From Deltaproteobacteria bacterium (lineage in GTDB: Bacteria > Myxococcota_A > UBA9042 > PHBI01), in the NCBI GenBank assembly GCA_011526585.1, contig WYBB01000170.1:1-64000 (forward strand): DNA of 64,000 nucleotides, written 5' to 3'. Positions 8,205-18,132 of the stretch are shown one piece after another. The stretch's first letter is position 1, and the number at the start of each line of letters is the position of its first letter. The notes under the pieces were generated by a model. The model was not told the DNA's origin. It saw only the letters and a list, made by a program, of their open reading frames with translations, and searched no databases. The translations under genes and the position numbers were made by a program.

Positions 8205-8318
8205 GCTCGCGCGCGCCGTGCCGCTGTCCATCGCCATCAGCCCCAGCGCCGCCAGGACGGCGAGCCCGCCCCAGGCGGGGCGCAAGGACCTCGTCGTTCG
8301 ATCTCGTCCGGTCTTCAT
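7857..8318 (-). CDS. Exported cysteine protein of six CGSIxDADxRNxCY repeats
   Basis: A 153-residue protein. The ATG at 8318 has an excellent ribosome binding site (GGAGGAGGCGAG). An N-terminal signal with a twin-Arg-free basic start (MKTGRDRTTRSLRP), a hydrophobic core and TARAS as probable cleavage site precedes six repeats of CGSI-x-DAD-x-RN-x-CY, each with two Cys separated by 11 residues (12 Cys in total). Linkers between repeats alternate: none (GS), then AVKK(D/G)SGS, then (S/A)EKGSGS. The pattern of three repeats occurs twice. Similar short Cys-Asp repeat proteins occur in other proteobacteria but I know no assigned function. The even Cys count and export suggest one disulphide per repeat, or metal binding by the Asp/Cys pattern; both are inference. 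Confidence 0.85.
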   Translation of the reverse strand: MKTGRDRTTRSLRPAWGGLAVLAALGLMAMDSGTARASCGSIQDADQRNYCYGSCGSIRDADLRNYCYAVKKDSGSCGSIRDADLRNRCYSEKGSGSCGSIGDADQRNYCYGSCGSIRDADLRNYCYAVKKGSGSCGSIRDADLRNRCYAEKD

Positions 8319-8500
8319 CTCGCCTCCTCCCGCGCCTCTTCGACCACGCGGGCATACGCTCGAGCGCATGCCGGCATTCACGGCCAGCGCGCCACGCGGC
8401 CTCGGCCACGATATCACGCTTGACGTGCCCGCCTCAGGATGAGAGGAAACTCGTGGCACGCAATGCGGACGCGTGCACCCCCCGAACCGGAGCACGAGTC

Positions 8501-10552
8501 ATGCGGAACTCGGCGATTCTCTTTGGTCTTCTGGCCCTGCCCCCACTCGCCGTGTGGGCCGGATGCGGCTCCGAGCGCCGCGGCATCGACGGTCCGTCCG
8601 TCGGGATCAGCGTCGCGCCGCTCACGCTCGCCGGCGTCACCGACGCCTGCTACGGGCTGACGGTCTTCAACGCGCCCCTCGCCGGGCTCGCGACCGCGGA
8701 CACCGTCTGGACCCAGGCCGGGATCTGCGCCGACCAGTACGGCGACGGCACGGGCAGCATCACCTACATCGGCACCTGCGACGCCGCCTCCACGCTCAAC
8801 ACCGTCGAGCTCACGCTCGAGCGCCTGTGCAGCGGCGGTCCGTGCGACGCGGCGGCGACGACCGACATCGCGACGAGCGAGTACGACAACCCCTGCCCGG
8901 CCGCGACGCCCTGCCGCCTCGAGGCCCCGTGCCAGGAGAACGAGGACACGCTCGTCGAGTTCACGCTCACGATCATGCGTGACGCCGAGCAGGGCTTCTT
9001 CGACATCGCCGTCAACTTCGAGGACGTCTTCTGCTCGGCCAAGGTCGACTGCAAGTACGACGACGGCACCGCCATCGAGCTCCTGCACGACGGCGACGCG
9101 CGCGCGCAGACCCTCGTCATGACGCTCGCCTGCACGGCGGGACCGGGCCAGAGCACCATCCTCGGCATGTCCGACGTCGTGATCGCCTGCGACAGCGGCC
9201 AAGTCTACGAGATCTCCCCGGTCGCCGGCGTCGGCAACATCGGCCCGCTCGAGCCGTTCATCTTCGAGCACGCGATCTACCACGGCCACGAGGAGCTGCC
9301 CGGGATCGACAAGTGCTACTGGAACCTCGCCATCGGCCTCGACACCGCGCTGACCGACCACCAGGGCTGCCGCCTCAGTGCGCGCGCCACCGCCTCGCCG
9401 GAGATGCTCGAAGGCGGCATGACCCCGCTCAACACGACCTGGCCGATCATCGACTACGCCGTCGAGATCACGGGCGCCAATGGTGGCCTCGTCTGCGACC
9501 AGAACCCGCTCAACGGCGAGGACAGCGGCGTCACCACGCGCTACACCGCGCTCGCCGGCGAGTCGATCTGCCACTGGCTCGCCTGCGGCGACGAGCCCAC
9601 CGTCGGCACCCACGCGAGCTGCGGCGGCGTCGAGCCCCCCGACCGCCCCTGCATCACCGAGGCCGACGGCGACGGCGTGACGCGCGTGCTCTGGTACCAC
9701 GCCGCCTACGACAACCCCGCCGAGCACGGCTACGACATCGGCAGCGAGAACGAGGACAACTTCCTCGATATGATCGCCGACCTCGAGGCCGGCACCGGCT
9801 GGCAGATCGACGTCTGGTACCTCGGCACCGCCGTCAACGATGGGTCGGGCGCCGTCGCCAGCTTCAACGGTCCCCCGGCGCCCTTGTCGAGCTACGATGC
9901 GCTCCTCATCGATTCCGAGGAGATGGCGATCATGTCCTGGCCCTATTACGGCGTGGCCTTCACGGCGGACGACGAGCCGTACACCCCCATCGCGCTCGCA
10001 CGCTCCGCCATCGAGGCGGTGCGCGGCACCCGCACCGTCGTCAGCGGCTCGGACGTCGACTTCCACGCGATCGAGTGGCGCTACGAGCCCGAGCTCGACG
10101 TGGACTACGTCTCGCACAAGGAGGGTGCGCGCGCCGCCGACGGCCACGCCGGCCTCCTCTACAACATGCTGCAGTGGGTGATCGACGGCGACGGCCTCGG
10201 CGTCGTCGCGCCGACGACGATCGGCTGGGGCGACGCGTCCTCGCCGGTCGGCCTCGTGTCCAACCCCGACTCGTTCCTCGGCGCCGAGCTCACCGGCTTC
10301 TGGACGAATGACTACAACGCCTACGACCAGCTCACGATCAGCGACCCCACCCACCCGATCAACGCCGGGCTCTCGGTGACCGGCGGGCCCGACTACGACC
10401 CGACCGGCCCCTACCTCGACGGGTGGCCCAACCACGGCGTCATCGCCTTCGAGATCCCCGGCTACACTGGAATACAGACGACGACGGGCGGCGACGGCGA
10501 CGATCCCGTCGGTTACGTCACCGTCGTCAAGGATCGGTGCGACCGGCCCTGA
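8501..10552 (+). CDS. Large lipoprotein of unknown function
   Basis: A 683-residue protein. The ATG at 8501 starts a short lipoprotein signal (MRNSAILFGLLALPPLAVWAGC, Cys22 as lipidation site). No recognised domain. The first 320 or so residues are rich in paired Cys and acidic residues (DACYGLTVFNAPLAG; CSGGPCDAAATTDIA; ENEDTLVEFTLTIMRD). The second half, after PPDRPCITEADGDG, resembles a glutamine-amidotransferase-like or GATase-fold segment, with VLWYHAAYDNPAEHG, SYDALLIDSEE and VSGSDVDFHAIEWR; no catalytic Cys nucleophile elbow is clear. Divergent from the Cys-repeat gene across a 182-base spacer and followed by a hairpin. Probably outer-membrane or periplasm-facing. Confidence 0.75.
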   Translation: MRNSAILFGLLALPPLAVWAGCGSERRGIDGPSVGISVAPLTLAGVTDACYGLTVFNAPLAGLATADTVWTQAGICADQYGDGTGSITYIGTCDAASTLNTVELTLERLCSGGPCDAAATTDIATSEYDNPCPAATPCRLEAPCQENEDTLVEFTLTIMRDAEQGFFDIAVNFEDVFCSAKVDCKYDDGTAIELLHDGDARAQTLVMTLACTAGPGQSTILGMSDVVIACDSGQVYEISPVAGVGNIGPLEPFIFEHAIYHGHEELPGIDKCYWNLAIGLDTALTDHQGCRLSARATASPEMLEGGMTPLNTTWPIIDYAVEITGANGGLVCDQNPLNGEDSGVTTRYTALAGESICHWLACGDEPTVGTHASCGGVEPPDRPCITEADGDGVTRVLWYHAAYDNPAEHGYDIGSENEDNFLDMIADLEAGTGWQIDVWYLGTAVNDGSGAVASFNGPPAPLSSYDALLIDSEEMAIMSWPYYGVAFTADDEPYTPIALARSAIEAVRGTRTVVSGSDVDFHAIEWRYEPELDVDYVSHKEGARAADGHAGLLYNMLQWVIDGDGLGVVAPTTIGWGDASSPVGLVSNPDSFLGAELTGFWTNDYNAYDQLTISDPTHPINAGLSVTGGPDYDPTGPYLDGWPNHGVIAFEIPGYTGIQTTTGGDGDDPVGYVTVVKDRCDRP

Positions 10553-10580
10553 CGCCCCCCTCACGCGGACGGCGCGCGTA

Positions 10581-10603
10581 GGCCCCCGGTCGCCGGTCGG
10601 GCC
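10581..10603 (+). terminator. Candidate terminator after the large lipoprotein gene
   Basis: GGCCC and GGGCC close a 23-base structure in which CCGG pairs with CCGG around a TCG loop, with a two-base bulge. It lies 29 bases after the stop at 10552. No U-tract. Confidence 0.4.
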
Positions 10604-10731
10604 ACGCGCGTCGCGCCCGTTACAACGCGGGCCCCGATTCATCAGCGCGTCGATTGACAAGGCGCGGCCCGGTGGGCGAGCTAGCACACACGGCACATCG
10701 CCGTCGACTTGTCACCACCGGAGCGTGCTCG

Positions 10732-13700
10732 ATGGCGGACCAGGATGCCCGCCTGCGCGCCAGCGAAGAGCGCCTCGCGCGCGCCCAGCGCATCGCCGGA
10801 CTCGGCAGCTGGGAGCTCGAGCCCGCCTCGGGCCGCCTGACCTGGTCGCGCGAGACGTATCGCATCTTCGGGCTCGAGCCCGAGGCCTTCGCGCCGACCT
10901 ACGACGGCTTCTTCGCCGCGGTGCACCCGGAGGATCGCGCGCGCATGCAGGATGCGCAGGACGCGGCCCTCGCCGGGCGCGCCTCGCTCGACATCGAGCA
11001 CCGCATCGTCCGGAGCGACGGCGCGGTGCGCTGGGTGCATGAGCTCGGCGAGCTCCGACGCGACGACGAGGGCCACGCCGTCGGTCTCGTCGGCACCGTG
11101 CTCGACATCACCGAGCGCCGCCTGGCGGCCGACCGGCTGGCGCGCCAGGTCCGCCGCTACCGGGTCCTGAGCCAGGTCAACGCGGCGATCGCGCAGGCCG
11201 GCGACGCGCATGCCCTCCATCAGGAGGTCGTGCGCATCGTCGTCGAGAGCGCGGGGCTCCCGCTCGCCGCGATCGTCGACCTCGCGGAGGGAACGCCGCC
11301 GCAGGTGCAGGCCGCGGCCGGCCGCGCGCGCGGCTACCTCGAGGGGCTCGCGAAGCCCCGGCTCCAGGAGCCCGCAGCGACCGATGATGCCTTCCACCAG
11401 GCGCTGCACACCGCGCAGCCGGTGATCCACGACGCGCGCGCCGGCCTCCCCGATCCCTGGCTCGCCGCCCACGGCCTCAGCGCCGAGGCCGCCTTCCCGA
11501 TCATCGCCCAGGGCACCGCCCAAGGCGCGCTCCTCCTCGGCGCGGCCGACCCGTCGGCCTTCGACCCCGACGAGGTCGCGCTCTTCTCGACCGTCGCCGA
11601 CGCCCTCGCCCTGTCGCGCGCGGCGCTCTCTCGCGAAGAGGAGCGCCGGCGCGCCCAGCAAGAGCTCGCCGCCACCCGCCGCCGCGTCGAGCTCGTGCTC
11701 GACTCGATCGGCGAGGGCATCCACGGCCTGGACCGCCACGGCCGCATCGTCTTCGAGAACCGCGCCGCGCGCACGGTCTTCGGATGGAGTGAGGCCGAGC
11801 TCATCGGCCAGCCCGGCCACGACCTCGTGCACCACCACCGCGCCGACGGCAGCGTGTTCCCGCACGCCGAGTGCCCGATCCACAAGACCCTCGAGGACGG
11901 GCTCACACGCCACGTCGATGACGATCGCTTCTTCCGCCGCGACGGTACGAGCTTCCCGGTGCAGTATACCTGCGCGCCGATCACCGACGAGGGCGGCGCG
12001 GTCGTCGGCGCGGTGGTCTCCTTCCGCGACGTCACCGAGCGCGAGCAGCACGCGCGCGAGCTCCGCGCCAGGGACGAGCTGCTGCAGCGCACCTTCGCCG
12101 GCGCCGCGACCGGGCTCGCCGTCACCGATCTCGAGGGCCGCTTCCTCATCACCAACGCCGCCTACGAGCGCATGCTCGGCTACACGCACGACGAGCTCCG
12201 CCAGACGCGCTTCAGCGCGCTTACCCACCCCGACGAGCGCGAGGACAACCTGGCGCTCGTGCGCTCGCTGCTCGCCGGCGAGCGCGAGAGCTTCATCGTC
12301 GAGAAGCGCTATCTCAGGAAGGACGGCGAACCGATCTGGAGCCGCGTCAGCGTGTCGATGGCGCGCGACGGCGAGGGTGAGCCGACCGCGCTCATCGCGG
12401 TCGCCGAGGACATCGACGCGCAGCGCAAGGCCGCCGACTCACTCCAGATGGCGACCTCGCTCCTGCGCCTCGCCGGCCGTGTCGCCCGTATCGGCGGCTG
12501 GTCGGTGGCGCTGCCCGACTTCGCCGTGACCTGGTCGGACGAGGTCTGCGCGATCCATGACGAGCCCCCGGGCACCCAGCCCGATTCGGATCGCGCCTTC
12601 GCCTATTACCCGCCAGCGGATTGCGAGCGCCTCGCCAAGCACTTCGAGCGCTGCATGACCGAGGGCACCGCCTTCGACATCCAGTGCCAGCTCAGGACCG
12701 CCCGGGGGCGCCTCATCGACGTGCGCGTCATCGCCGAGGCGATCCGCGACGCGAGCGGGCGCATCACCGCGGTGCAGGGCGCCTTGCAGGACATCACCGA
12801 GCGCGTCGCCGCCGAGCGCGAGACGCTGCGCCTCGAGGCCGAGACCAACGCGCTCGCGCGCCGGCTCAAGACGACGCTCGAGAGCATCACCGACGCCTTC
12901 TTCACCGTCGACCGTCAGTGGCGTTTCACCTTCGTCAACCCGCGCGCCGAGGCGGTCCTCGGGCGCCCACGCGACGAGCTCCTCGGCCAGAACGGCTTTA
13001 CGCTCTTCCCCGAGTCGATCGGTACACGCTTCGAGCACGAGTATCGCGCCGCGATGGAGGGACAGACGACCGTACACTTCGAGGAGTACTACGCGCCCTT
13101 CGACAAGTGGCTCGACGTGACGATCTACCCCTCGTCCGAGGGCCTCGCCGTGCACCTGCGCGACGTCAGCGCGGAGCACGCCAACCGCGAGGCGCTGCGC
13201 TTGAGCGACGAGCGCTTTCGCCTGCTCTCGAGGGCGACCAACGACGTGGTCTGGGACTGGGACCTGGCCAGCGGACGCATGTGGTGGAACGAGGCCTACC
13301 AGAGCACCTTCGGCTACTCCGGCCAGGCCGGTGAGGACTTCGCCGCCAGCTGGATCGAGCACGTGCACGCCGATGACCGTGAGCGCGTGGTCGCCCGCGT
13401 CGAGGCGGCGATCGCTTCGGGCCAGACCGTCTGGAGCGACGAGTACCGCTACCTGCACGCCGACGGCCGCGTGCTCCACGTCGCCGACCGCGGCTTCATC
13501 CTGCGCGACGCGCAGGAGCGCCCGCAGCGCATGATCGGCAGCATGACCGACGTCACCGAGCGCAAGAGGAGCGAAGAGCGCCTCGCCGAACAGGCGGCGC
13601 TGCTCGACCGCGCGCAGGACGCCATCCTGGTGCGCGACCTCGACGACCGCATCCGCTACTGGAACAAGAGCGCCGAGCGCATGTACGGCTGGGCCGCCGA

Positions 13701-15084
13701 CGAGGTCCTCGGCCAGCCGATCGCGCGCGTGCTCTACGGGGATCCGGCACCCTTCCGGGAGGCGACCCGCCAGGTCTACGCGACCGGCGAGTGGACGGGC
13801 GAGATCGAGCAGATCACCAAGGACGGCAAGCCGGTCACCGTCGTCGGCCGCTGGTCGCTCGTGCGCGCCCCCGACGGCGCGCCGCGCTCGATCCTGGCGA
13901 TCAACACCGACGTCACCGAGAAGAAGCGCCTCGAGCAGCAGTTCCTGCGCGCGCAGCGCCTCGAGAGCATCGGCACCCTCGCCGGTGGCGTCGCTCACGA
14001 CCTGAACAACGTGCTGGCGCCGATCCTGATGGCGGTCTCGGTCCTCGCCGACGACGAGCGCGACCCGGAGCGGCGCGAAGACCTCGCGACCATCGCCCAG
14101 TGCGCCGAGCGCGGCGCCGATCTCGTGCGCCAGCTCCTCGTCTTCGCGCGCGGCAGCGACGGCCAGAAGGGGCGCGTCGACGTCGCGGAGATCGTCGCCG
14201 AGGTGCACCGCATGATGCGCGACACCTTCCCGAAGAACGTCGCGATCCGCCTGGACGTGGGCGACGACGACTGGGAGATCGACGCCGACGCGACCCACGT
14301 GCACCAGATGCTGACGAACCTCTGCGTCAACGCGCGCGACGCGATGCCCGACGGTGGGCTCCTCACGATCGGGCTGGCACGCGTCTCGCTCGACGAGACC
14401 TACGCCGAGATGCACATCGACGCCCGGCCTGGCCCGTACGTGCTCCTGCGCGTCGAGGACACCGGCACCGGCATGACGCCGGAGACGATCGAGCGGATCT
14501 TCGAGCCCTTCTTCACGACCAAGGAGGTCGGCAAGGGCACCGGCCTCGGCCTCTCGACGGTGCACGCGATCGTGCGCGGCCACCAGGGCTTCATCAACGT
14601 CCATAGCGAGCCCGGCGAGGGCACGCGCTTCCGCGTCTACCTGCCCGCCACCACGCCGAGCGTGGCCGCTGCGGGCGTCCATGACGGCGCGAGCGATGCC
14701 CCGCGCGGACGTGGCGAGCTCGTCCTGGTCGTCGACGACGAGGAGACGATCCGCCACGTCGCCGCGCGCACGCTCGAGCGCTTCGGCTATCGCGTGGTGC
14801 TCGCCGCCAACGGCGCCGAGGCGGTGGCGATCTTCGCCCTCCGCGGCCAGGAGATCGACCTGGTGCTGACCGACATGGCGATGCCGGTGATGGATGGCGC
14901 CGCGACGATGACGGCGCTGCGCGCGCTCGACCCGACGGTGCGCATCGTCGCCTCGAGCGGGCTCGACGCCGGTGGCGGCGCGATGAAGATGCTCGACGCC
15001 GGCGCGCGCCACTTCATCGCCAAGCCCTACTCGGCCGACGAGCTCCTCCGCGTGCTGCGCCGCGCGCTCGACGAGAGGACCTGA
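10732..15084 (+). CDS. Giant hybrid sensor histidine kinase, seven PAS domains and a GAF domain
   Basis: A 1450-residue soluble hybrid kinase. Order: PAS1 about 15-130, GAF about 143-298, PAS2 318-440, PAS3 450-570, PAS4 580-695, PAS5 714-815, PAS6 826-945, PAS7 955-1065, HisKA with phospho-acceptor His1089 ([16 protein letters not shown]), HATPase about 1183-1308 ([11 protein letters not shown]-box, [22 protein letters not shown]), receiver 1329-1448 with Asp1381 (LTDMAMP) and the conserved Lys in AKPYS. There is no membrane segment, so it senses cytoplasmic cues, perhaps several redox or small-molecule ligands. The ATG at 10732 (GGAG upstream) coincides with the start of conserved helix [14 protein letters not shown]. 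The next kinase begins two bases after its stop, so the two are translationally linked. The phosphate target is unknown. Confidence 0.92.
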   Translation: MADQDARLRASEERLARAQRIAGLGSWELEPASGRLTWSRETYRIFGLEPEAFAPTYDGFFAAVHPEDRARMQDAQDAALAGRASLDIEHRIVRSDGAVRWVHELGELRRDDEGHAVGLVGTVLDITERRLAADRLARQVRRYRVLSQVNAAIAQAGDAHALHQEVVRIVVESAGLPLAAIVDLAEGTPPQVQAAAGRARGYLEGLAKPRLQEPAATDDAFHQALHTAQPVIHDARAGLPDPWLAAHGLSAEAAFPIIAQGTAQGALLLGAADPSAFDPDEVALFSTVADALALSRAALSREEERRRAQQELAATRRRVELVLDSIGEGIHGLDRHGRIVFENRAARTVFGWSEAELIGQPGHDLVHHHRADGSVFPHAECPIHKTLEDGLTRHVDDDRFFRRDGTSFPVQYTCAPITDEGGAVVGAVVSFRDVTEREQHARELRARDELLQRTFAGAATGLAVTDLEGRFLITNAAYERMLGYTHDELRQTRFSALTHPDEREDNLALVRSLLAGERESFIVEKRYLRKDGEPIWSRVSVSMARDGEGEPTALIAVAEDIDAQRKAADSLQMATSLLRLAGRVARIGGWSVALPDFAVTWSDEVCAIHDEPPGTQPDSDRAFAYYPPADCERLAKHFERCMTEGTAFDIQCQLRTARGRLIDVRVIAEAIRDASGRITAVQGALQDITERVAAERETLRLEAETNALARRLKTTLESITDAFFTVDRQWRFTFVNPRAEAVLGRPRDELLGQNGFTLFPESIGTRFEHEYRAAMEGQTTVHFEEYYAPFDKWLDVTIYPSSEGLAVHLRDVSAEHANREALRLSDERFRLLSRATNDVVWDWDLASGRMWWNEAYQSTFGYSGQAGEDFAASWIEHVHADDRERVVARVEAAIASGQTVWSDEYRYLHADGRVLHVADRGFILRDAQERPQRMIGSMTDVTERKRSEERLAEQAALLDRAQDAILVRDLDDRIRYWNKSAERMYGWAADEVLGQPIARVLYGDPAPFREATRQVYATGEWTGEIEQITKDGKPVTVVGRWSLVRAPDGAPRSILAINTDVTEKKRLEQQFLRAQRLESIGTLAGGVAHDLNNVLAPILMAVSVLADDERDPERREDLATIAQCAERGADLVRQLLVFARGSDGQKGRVDVAEIVAEVHRMMRDTFPKNVAIRLDVGDDDWEIDADATHVHQMLTNLCVNARDAMPDGGLLTIGLARVSLDETYAEMHIDARPGPYVLLRVEDTGTGMTPETIERIFEPFFTTKEVGKGTGLGLSTVHAIVRGHQGFINVHSEPGEGTRFRVYLPATTPSVAAAGVHDGASDAPRGRGELVLVVDDEETIRHVAARTLERFGYRVVLAANGAEAVAIFALRGQEIDLVLTDMAMPVMDGAATMTALRALDPTVRIVASSGLDAGGGAMKMLDAGARHFIAKPYSADELLRVLRRALDERT

Positions 15085-15086
15085 GC

Positions 15087-17795
15087 GTGTCCGAGCCCGA
15101 CCACGAGGCGATCATTCACGCGCTCGGCGAGCGGGTCAAAGAGCTGCGTGGCATGCACACCGTGGCGCTCGCGCTGCGCGACACCGCCGCGCCGCTCGAC
15201 CAGGTCGCGCAGGCGGTCGCCGACGCGCTGCCGCCGGCGATGCAGTGGCCCGAGCGCTGCGTGGCCGAGCTGATCGCGGACGAGCAGGTGGCGCGCTCAC
15301 GCGACTTCGCCGAGCCGGAGGTCACGCTGGAGGCGGAGGTCGCGACGCGCCACGGTGCGCGCGTGCACCTGCGCGTCGGTTACCGCGGGGTGACGACGAC
15401 GGGGCGGGGCGATCCATTCCTCGACGAGGAGCGCGACCTCGTGCGCTGGGTCGGCGAGGCGCTGCTCGAACACCTCGAGCGCCGCCACGCCGAGGCGCTC
15501 CTGCGCGACCAGCAGGCGCTCGTGCACATCGCCTCGCGCATGGGGCGGCTCGGCGCCTGGAGCGTCGACGTCGCCAGCCTCCGCTACCGCTGGTCGGGCG
15601 CGACGCGCGAGCTGCACGAGGTCGACCCCGGCGCCGAGCCCACCCTCGAAGGTCTCTTCTCGTTCTATCCGCCCGAAGACCGCGCGCTGCTCGAGGCGTG
15701 CATCGAGCGCTGTCGCGACCACGGTGAACCCTTCGACGCCACCTTGCGCTTCGTGACCGCGCGCGGGCGTGCGCGCTGGGTGCGCGTCATCGGTGAGGCG
15801 GTGCGCGACCTGCACGGCACGGTCGTGACGATCCAGGGCGCGATCCAGGACGTCACCGAGCAACGCGAGACCGAGCGGTCGCTGCGCGAGAGCGACGAGC
15901 GCTTCCGGATCCTGGCGCGCGCCACCAATGACGCCGCCTGGGACTGGGACCTCGACCACAACACGCTCTGGTGGAACGACGGCTACCAGGCGCTCTTCGG
16001 CTGGGACGTCGGCCCGGGACTGCCCGACCTCGCCTCGTGGACCGCGCACATCCACCCCGAGGATCGCGAGCAGGTCCTGGCGAGCCTCCACGCGGCCATC
16101 GATGGCGACGCGACCACATGGTCGTCGGAGTACCGGTTCCTGCGCTCCGATGGCAGCATCGCCTACGTCTTCGATCGTGGGCAGGTGATCCGCGACCGCG
16201 CCGGCCGGGCGCGCCGCATGATCGGCGGCATGTCGGACATCACCGAGCGGCGCCGCGCCGAGCTCAAGCTGCGCGAGCAGGCGGCGCTGCTCGACCAGGC
16301 CCGGGACGCGATCTCGGTGCGCACGCTCGACGGCACGATCAGCTACTGGAACCGACGCGCCGAGCGCCTGTACGGCTGGCCCTCGGCGCAGGCCATGGGG
16401 CGCAGCATCGTCAGCCTCTTCGGCGACGACCCCATGGGCTATCAGCACGCGCTGGCCGAGCTCCTGCGCGCCGGCGAATGGACGGGCGAGCTCGACGCGG
16501 CCGGCGCCAACGGCCGCCCGGTCACGATCCAGGCCCACTGGACGCTGGTGCGCGACGGTGCCGGCGAGCCGCGCTCGATCCTCGCCATCGAGACCGACGT
16601 CACCGCGCAAAGGCGCCTCGAGCGGCAGCTCATGCGCACGCAGCGCCTCGAGAGCCTCGGCACGATGGCGGGCGGAGTCGCGCACGACCTCAACAACGTG
16701 CTCTCGCCGATCCTGATGGCGACCTCGATGTTGCGCGAGGCCGAGCTCGATCCCGAGCACGAGCAGGATCTGGCGACGATCGAGCGCTGCGCGCTGCGCG
16801 GCGCCGAGATGGTGCGCCAGCTCCTGACCTTCTCGCGCGGGGCCGAGGGCGAGCGCGCGCCGCTCCGCCTCTCGCAGATCGCCGAGGACGTGCGGCGCAT
16901 CGTGCAGGACACCTTCCCGAAGAACATCCGCGTCACGCTCGACGCGGTGCGGGAGTCCTCGAGCGTCGTCGCGGACGCGACGCAGATGCACCAGTTGATC
17001 CTGAACCTGTGCCTCAACGCGCGCGACGCCATGCCCAACGGCGGCTCGCTCGCTTTGGTGATCGAGTCGCAGGAGCTCGACGAGCTGCAGACCGCCGGCC
17101 ACCCCGGCGCCCACCCGGGACCGTACGTGTGCGTGCGCGTCGAAGACACCGGCGTCGGCATGCCCGGCGAGATGCTGGAGCGGATCTTCGAGCCCTTTTT
17201 CACGACCAAGGATCCGGGGCGGGGGACCGGGCTCGGCCTCGCGACCGTGCACGCCATCGTGCGCGGCCACCGTGGCTTCGTGCAGGTCTTCAGCGAGCCG
17301 CGCGTCGGCACGCGCTTCCTCGTCTACCTGCCGGCCAGCCCCAGCGGGACGGGCACCGGACACGTGCGACCGCAGCAGGCGCGTTCGGACCTCTACGGGC
17401 GCGGCGAGCTCGTGCTCGTCGTCGACGACGAGGAGCCGATCCGCGACATCGCGCGGCGCATCCTCGAGCGCTTCGGCTATGGCGTCCTGCTCGCGGCCAA
17501 CGGGGTGGACGCGGTCGCGCGCTTCGCCGCGCGGCGCGACGAGATCGCCGTCGTGCTCGCCGACCTGGCGATGCCGATCATGGACGGCCCGGCGATGATC
17601 GTGGCGCTCCGATCGATCGAGCCCGCGGTGCGCGTCGTCGCCTCGAGCGGGCTGGCCGACGGCGACCTGATGGGCCGGGCGCGCGCGGCTGGGATCGACG
17701 CGACCGTGCCCAAGCCCTACACCGCCGAGTCGCTCCTGCTCGCCCTCGCTCGGGTGCTGGCGGAGCGACGGGGCGAACCGGCACCGAACGGATGA
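15087..17795 (+). CDS. Hybrid sensor histidine kinase, three PAS domains
   Basis: A 902-residue soluble hybrid kinase with a GTG start two bases after the preceding stop; GAGAGGA lies just upstream. Residues 20-140 look like a degenerate GAF-type region. PAS domains lie at about 155-265, 272-392 and 400-515. HisKA has His533 ([16 protein letters not shown]), HATPase about 630-750 and a receiver at 775-900 with Asp826 ([11 protein letters not shown]). Its PAS1, PAS2 and PAS3 closely resemble PAS4, PAS6 and PAS7 of the preceding kinase, and the kinase cores match almost motif for motif. It is therefore best read as a shortened duplicate of its neighbour. Both kinases end in a receiver, so a separate Hpt or regulator is needed as output. 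Confidence 0.92.
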   Translation: MSEPDHEAIIHALGERVKELRGMHTVALALRDTAAPLDQVAQAVADALPPAMQWPERCVAELIADEQVARSRDFAEPEVTLEAEVATRHGARVHLRVGYRGVTTTGRGDPFLDEERDLVRWVGEALLEHLERRHAEALLRDQQALVHIASRMGRLGAWSVDVASLRYRWSGATRELHEVDPGAEPTLEGLFSFYPPEDRALLEACIERCRDHGEPFDATLRFVTARGRARWVRVIGEAVRDLHGTVVTIQGAIQDVTEQRETERSLRESDERFRILARATNDAAWDWDLDHNTLWWNDGYQALFGWDVGPGLPDLASWTAHIHPEDREQVLASLHAAIDGDATTWSSEYRFLRSDGSIAYVFDRGQVIRDRAGRARRMIGGMSDITERRRAELKLREQAALLDQARDAISVRTLDGTISYWNRRAERLYGWPSAQAMGRSIVSLFGDDPMGYQHALAELLRAGEWTGELDAAGANGRPVTIQAHWTLVRDGAGEPRSILAIETDVTAQRRLERQLMRTQRLESLGTMAGGVAHDLNNVLSPILMATSMLREAELDPEHEQDLATIERCALRGAEMVRQLLTFSRGAEGERAPLRLSQIAEDVRRIVQDTFPKNIRVTLDAVRESSSVVADATQMHQLILNLCLNARDAMPNGGSLALVIESQELDELQTAGHPGAHPGPYVCVRVEDTGVGMPGEMLERIFEPFFTTKDPGRGTGLGLATVHAIVRGHRGFVQVFSEPRVGTRFLVYLPASPSGTGTGHVRPQQARSDLYGRGELVLVVDDEEPIRDIARRILERFGYGVLLAANGVDAVARFAARRDEIAVVLADLAMPIMDGPAMIVALRSIEPAVRVVASSGLADGDLMGRARAAGIDATVPKPYTAESLLLALARVLAERRGEPAPNG

Positions 17796-18132
17796 CGTGA
17801 AACCGTGCGCCCATCAGGGCTTGTGGGACATCATGGGCGATTTCACACACCCTCCTTCGGAGGGATCCCTTGCAGGTTGCATGGTTACATCGCGCGTCGC
17901 GCGCAGAGCGCTGGTCATGTGGCGGGCTCGGCGCTATCTCTGGACGGCGGGTCCTCGTCCGATGCTCTCTCGTCCGGGGCGCGGCCTCGTCATCCGGAAT
18001 GCACCTGGTTCAGCCCCCAACTCGATCCCGGCAGGCGACGACAGTGCGCCTGCGACGCGTCCTCGACGCCTCCGCCGCGCGAACCTCGCGCAGCGCCCGC
18101 CGCCATGCGCGCCGGCGCGAGGAGGCGCTGCG
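17796..18132. other. 337-base spacer between hybrid kinases, with one hairpin
   Basis: This is the longest gap in the signalling block. An open frame runs through it into the next kinase, but its sequence has no conserved character and lacks a ribosome binding site, so it is not treated as coding. A 6-bp stem with a TTC triloop (CCCTCCTTCGGAGGG, 17850-17864) lies 55 bases after the previous stop and may end that transcript. A promoter for the next gene is expected here, but no convincing -35/-10 pair is visible. Confidence 0.5.

Noticed and set aside
10654-10659. TTGACA as -35 box for the giant hybrid kinase.
   Set aside because: No acceptable -10 sequence lies 16-18 bases downstream.
8414-10696. 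Minus-strand frame of 760 codons opposite the large lipoprotein.
   Set aside because: The composition is Val/Gly/Asp/Ala-rich without domains. The plus-strand frame starts with a lipoprotein signal and has normal Cys patterns.
12439-15012. Long minus-strand frame opposite the giant hybrid kinase.
   Set aside because: Same reason: no conserved motif, and the plus strand encodes PAS, kinase and receiver domains through the whole stretch.
17797-18132. An N-terminal extension of the third hybrid kinase by 112 residues.
   Set aside because: The extension is not domain-like and has no ribosome binding site, while GGAGG precedes the ATG at 18133.
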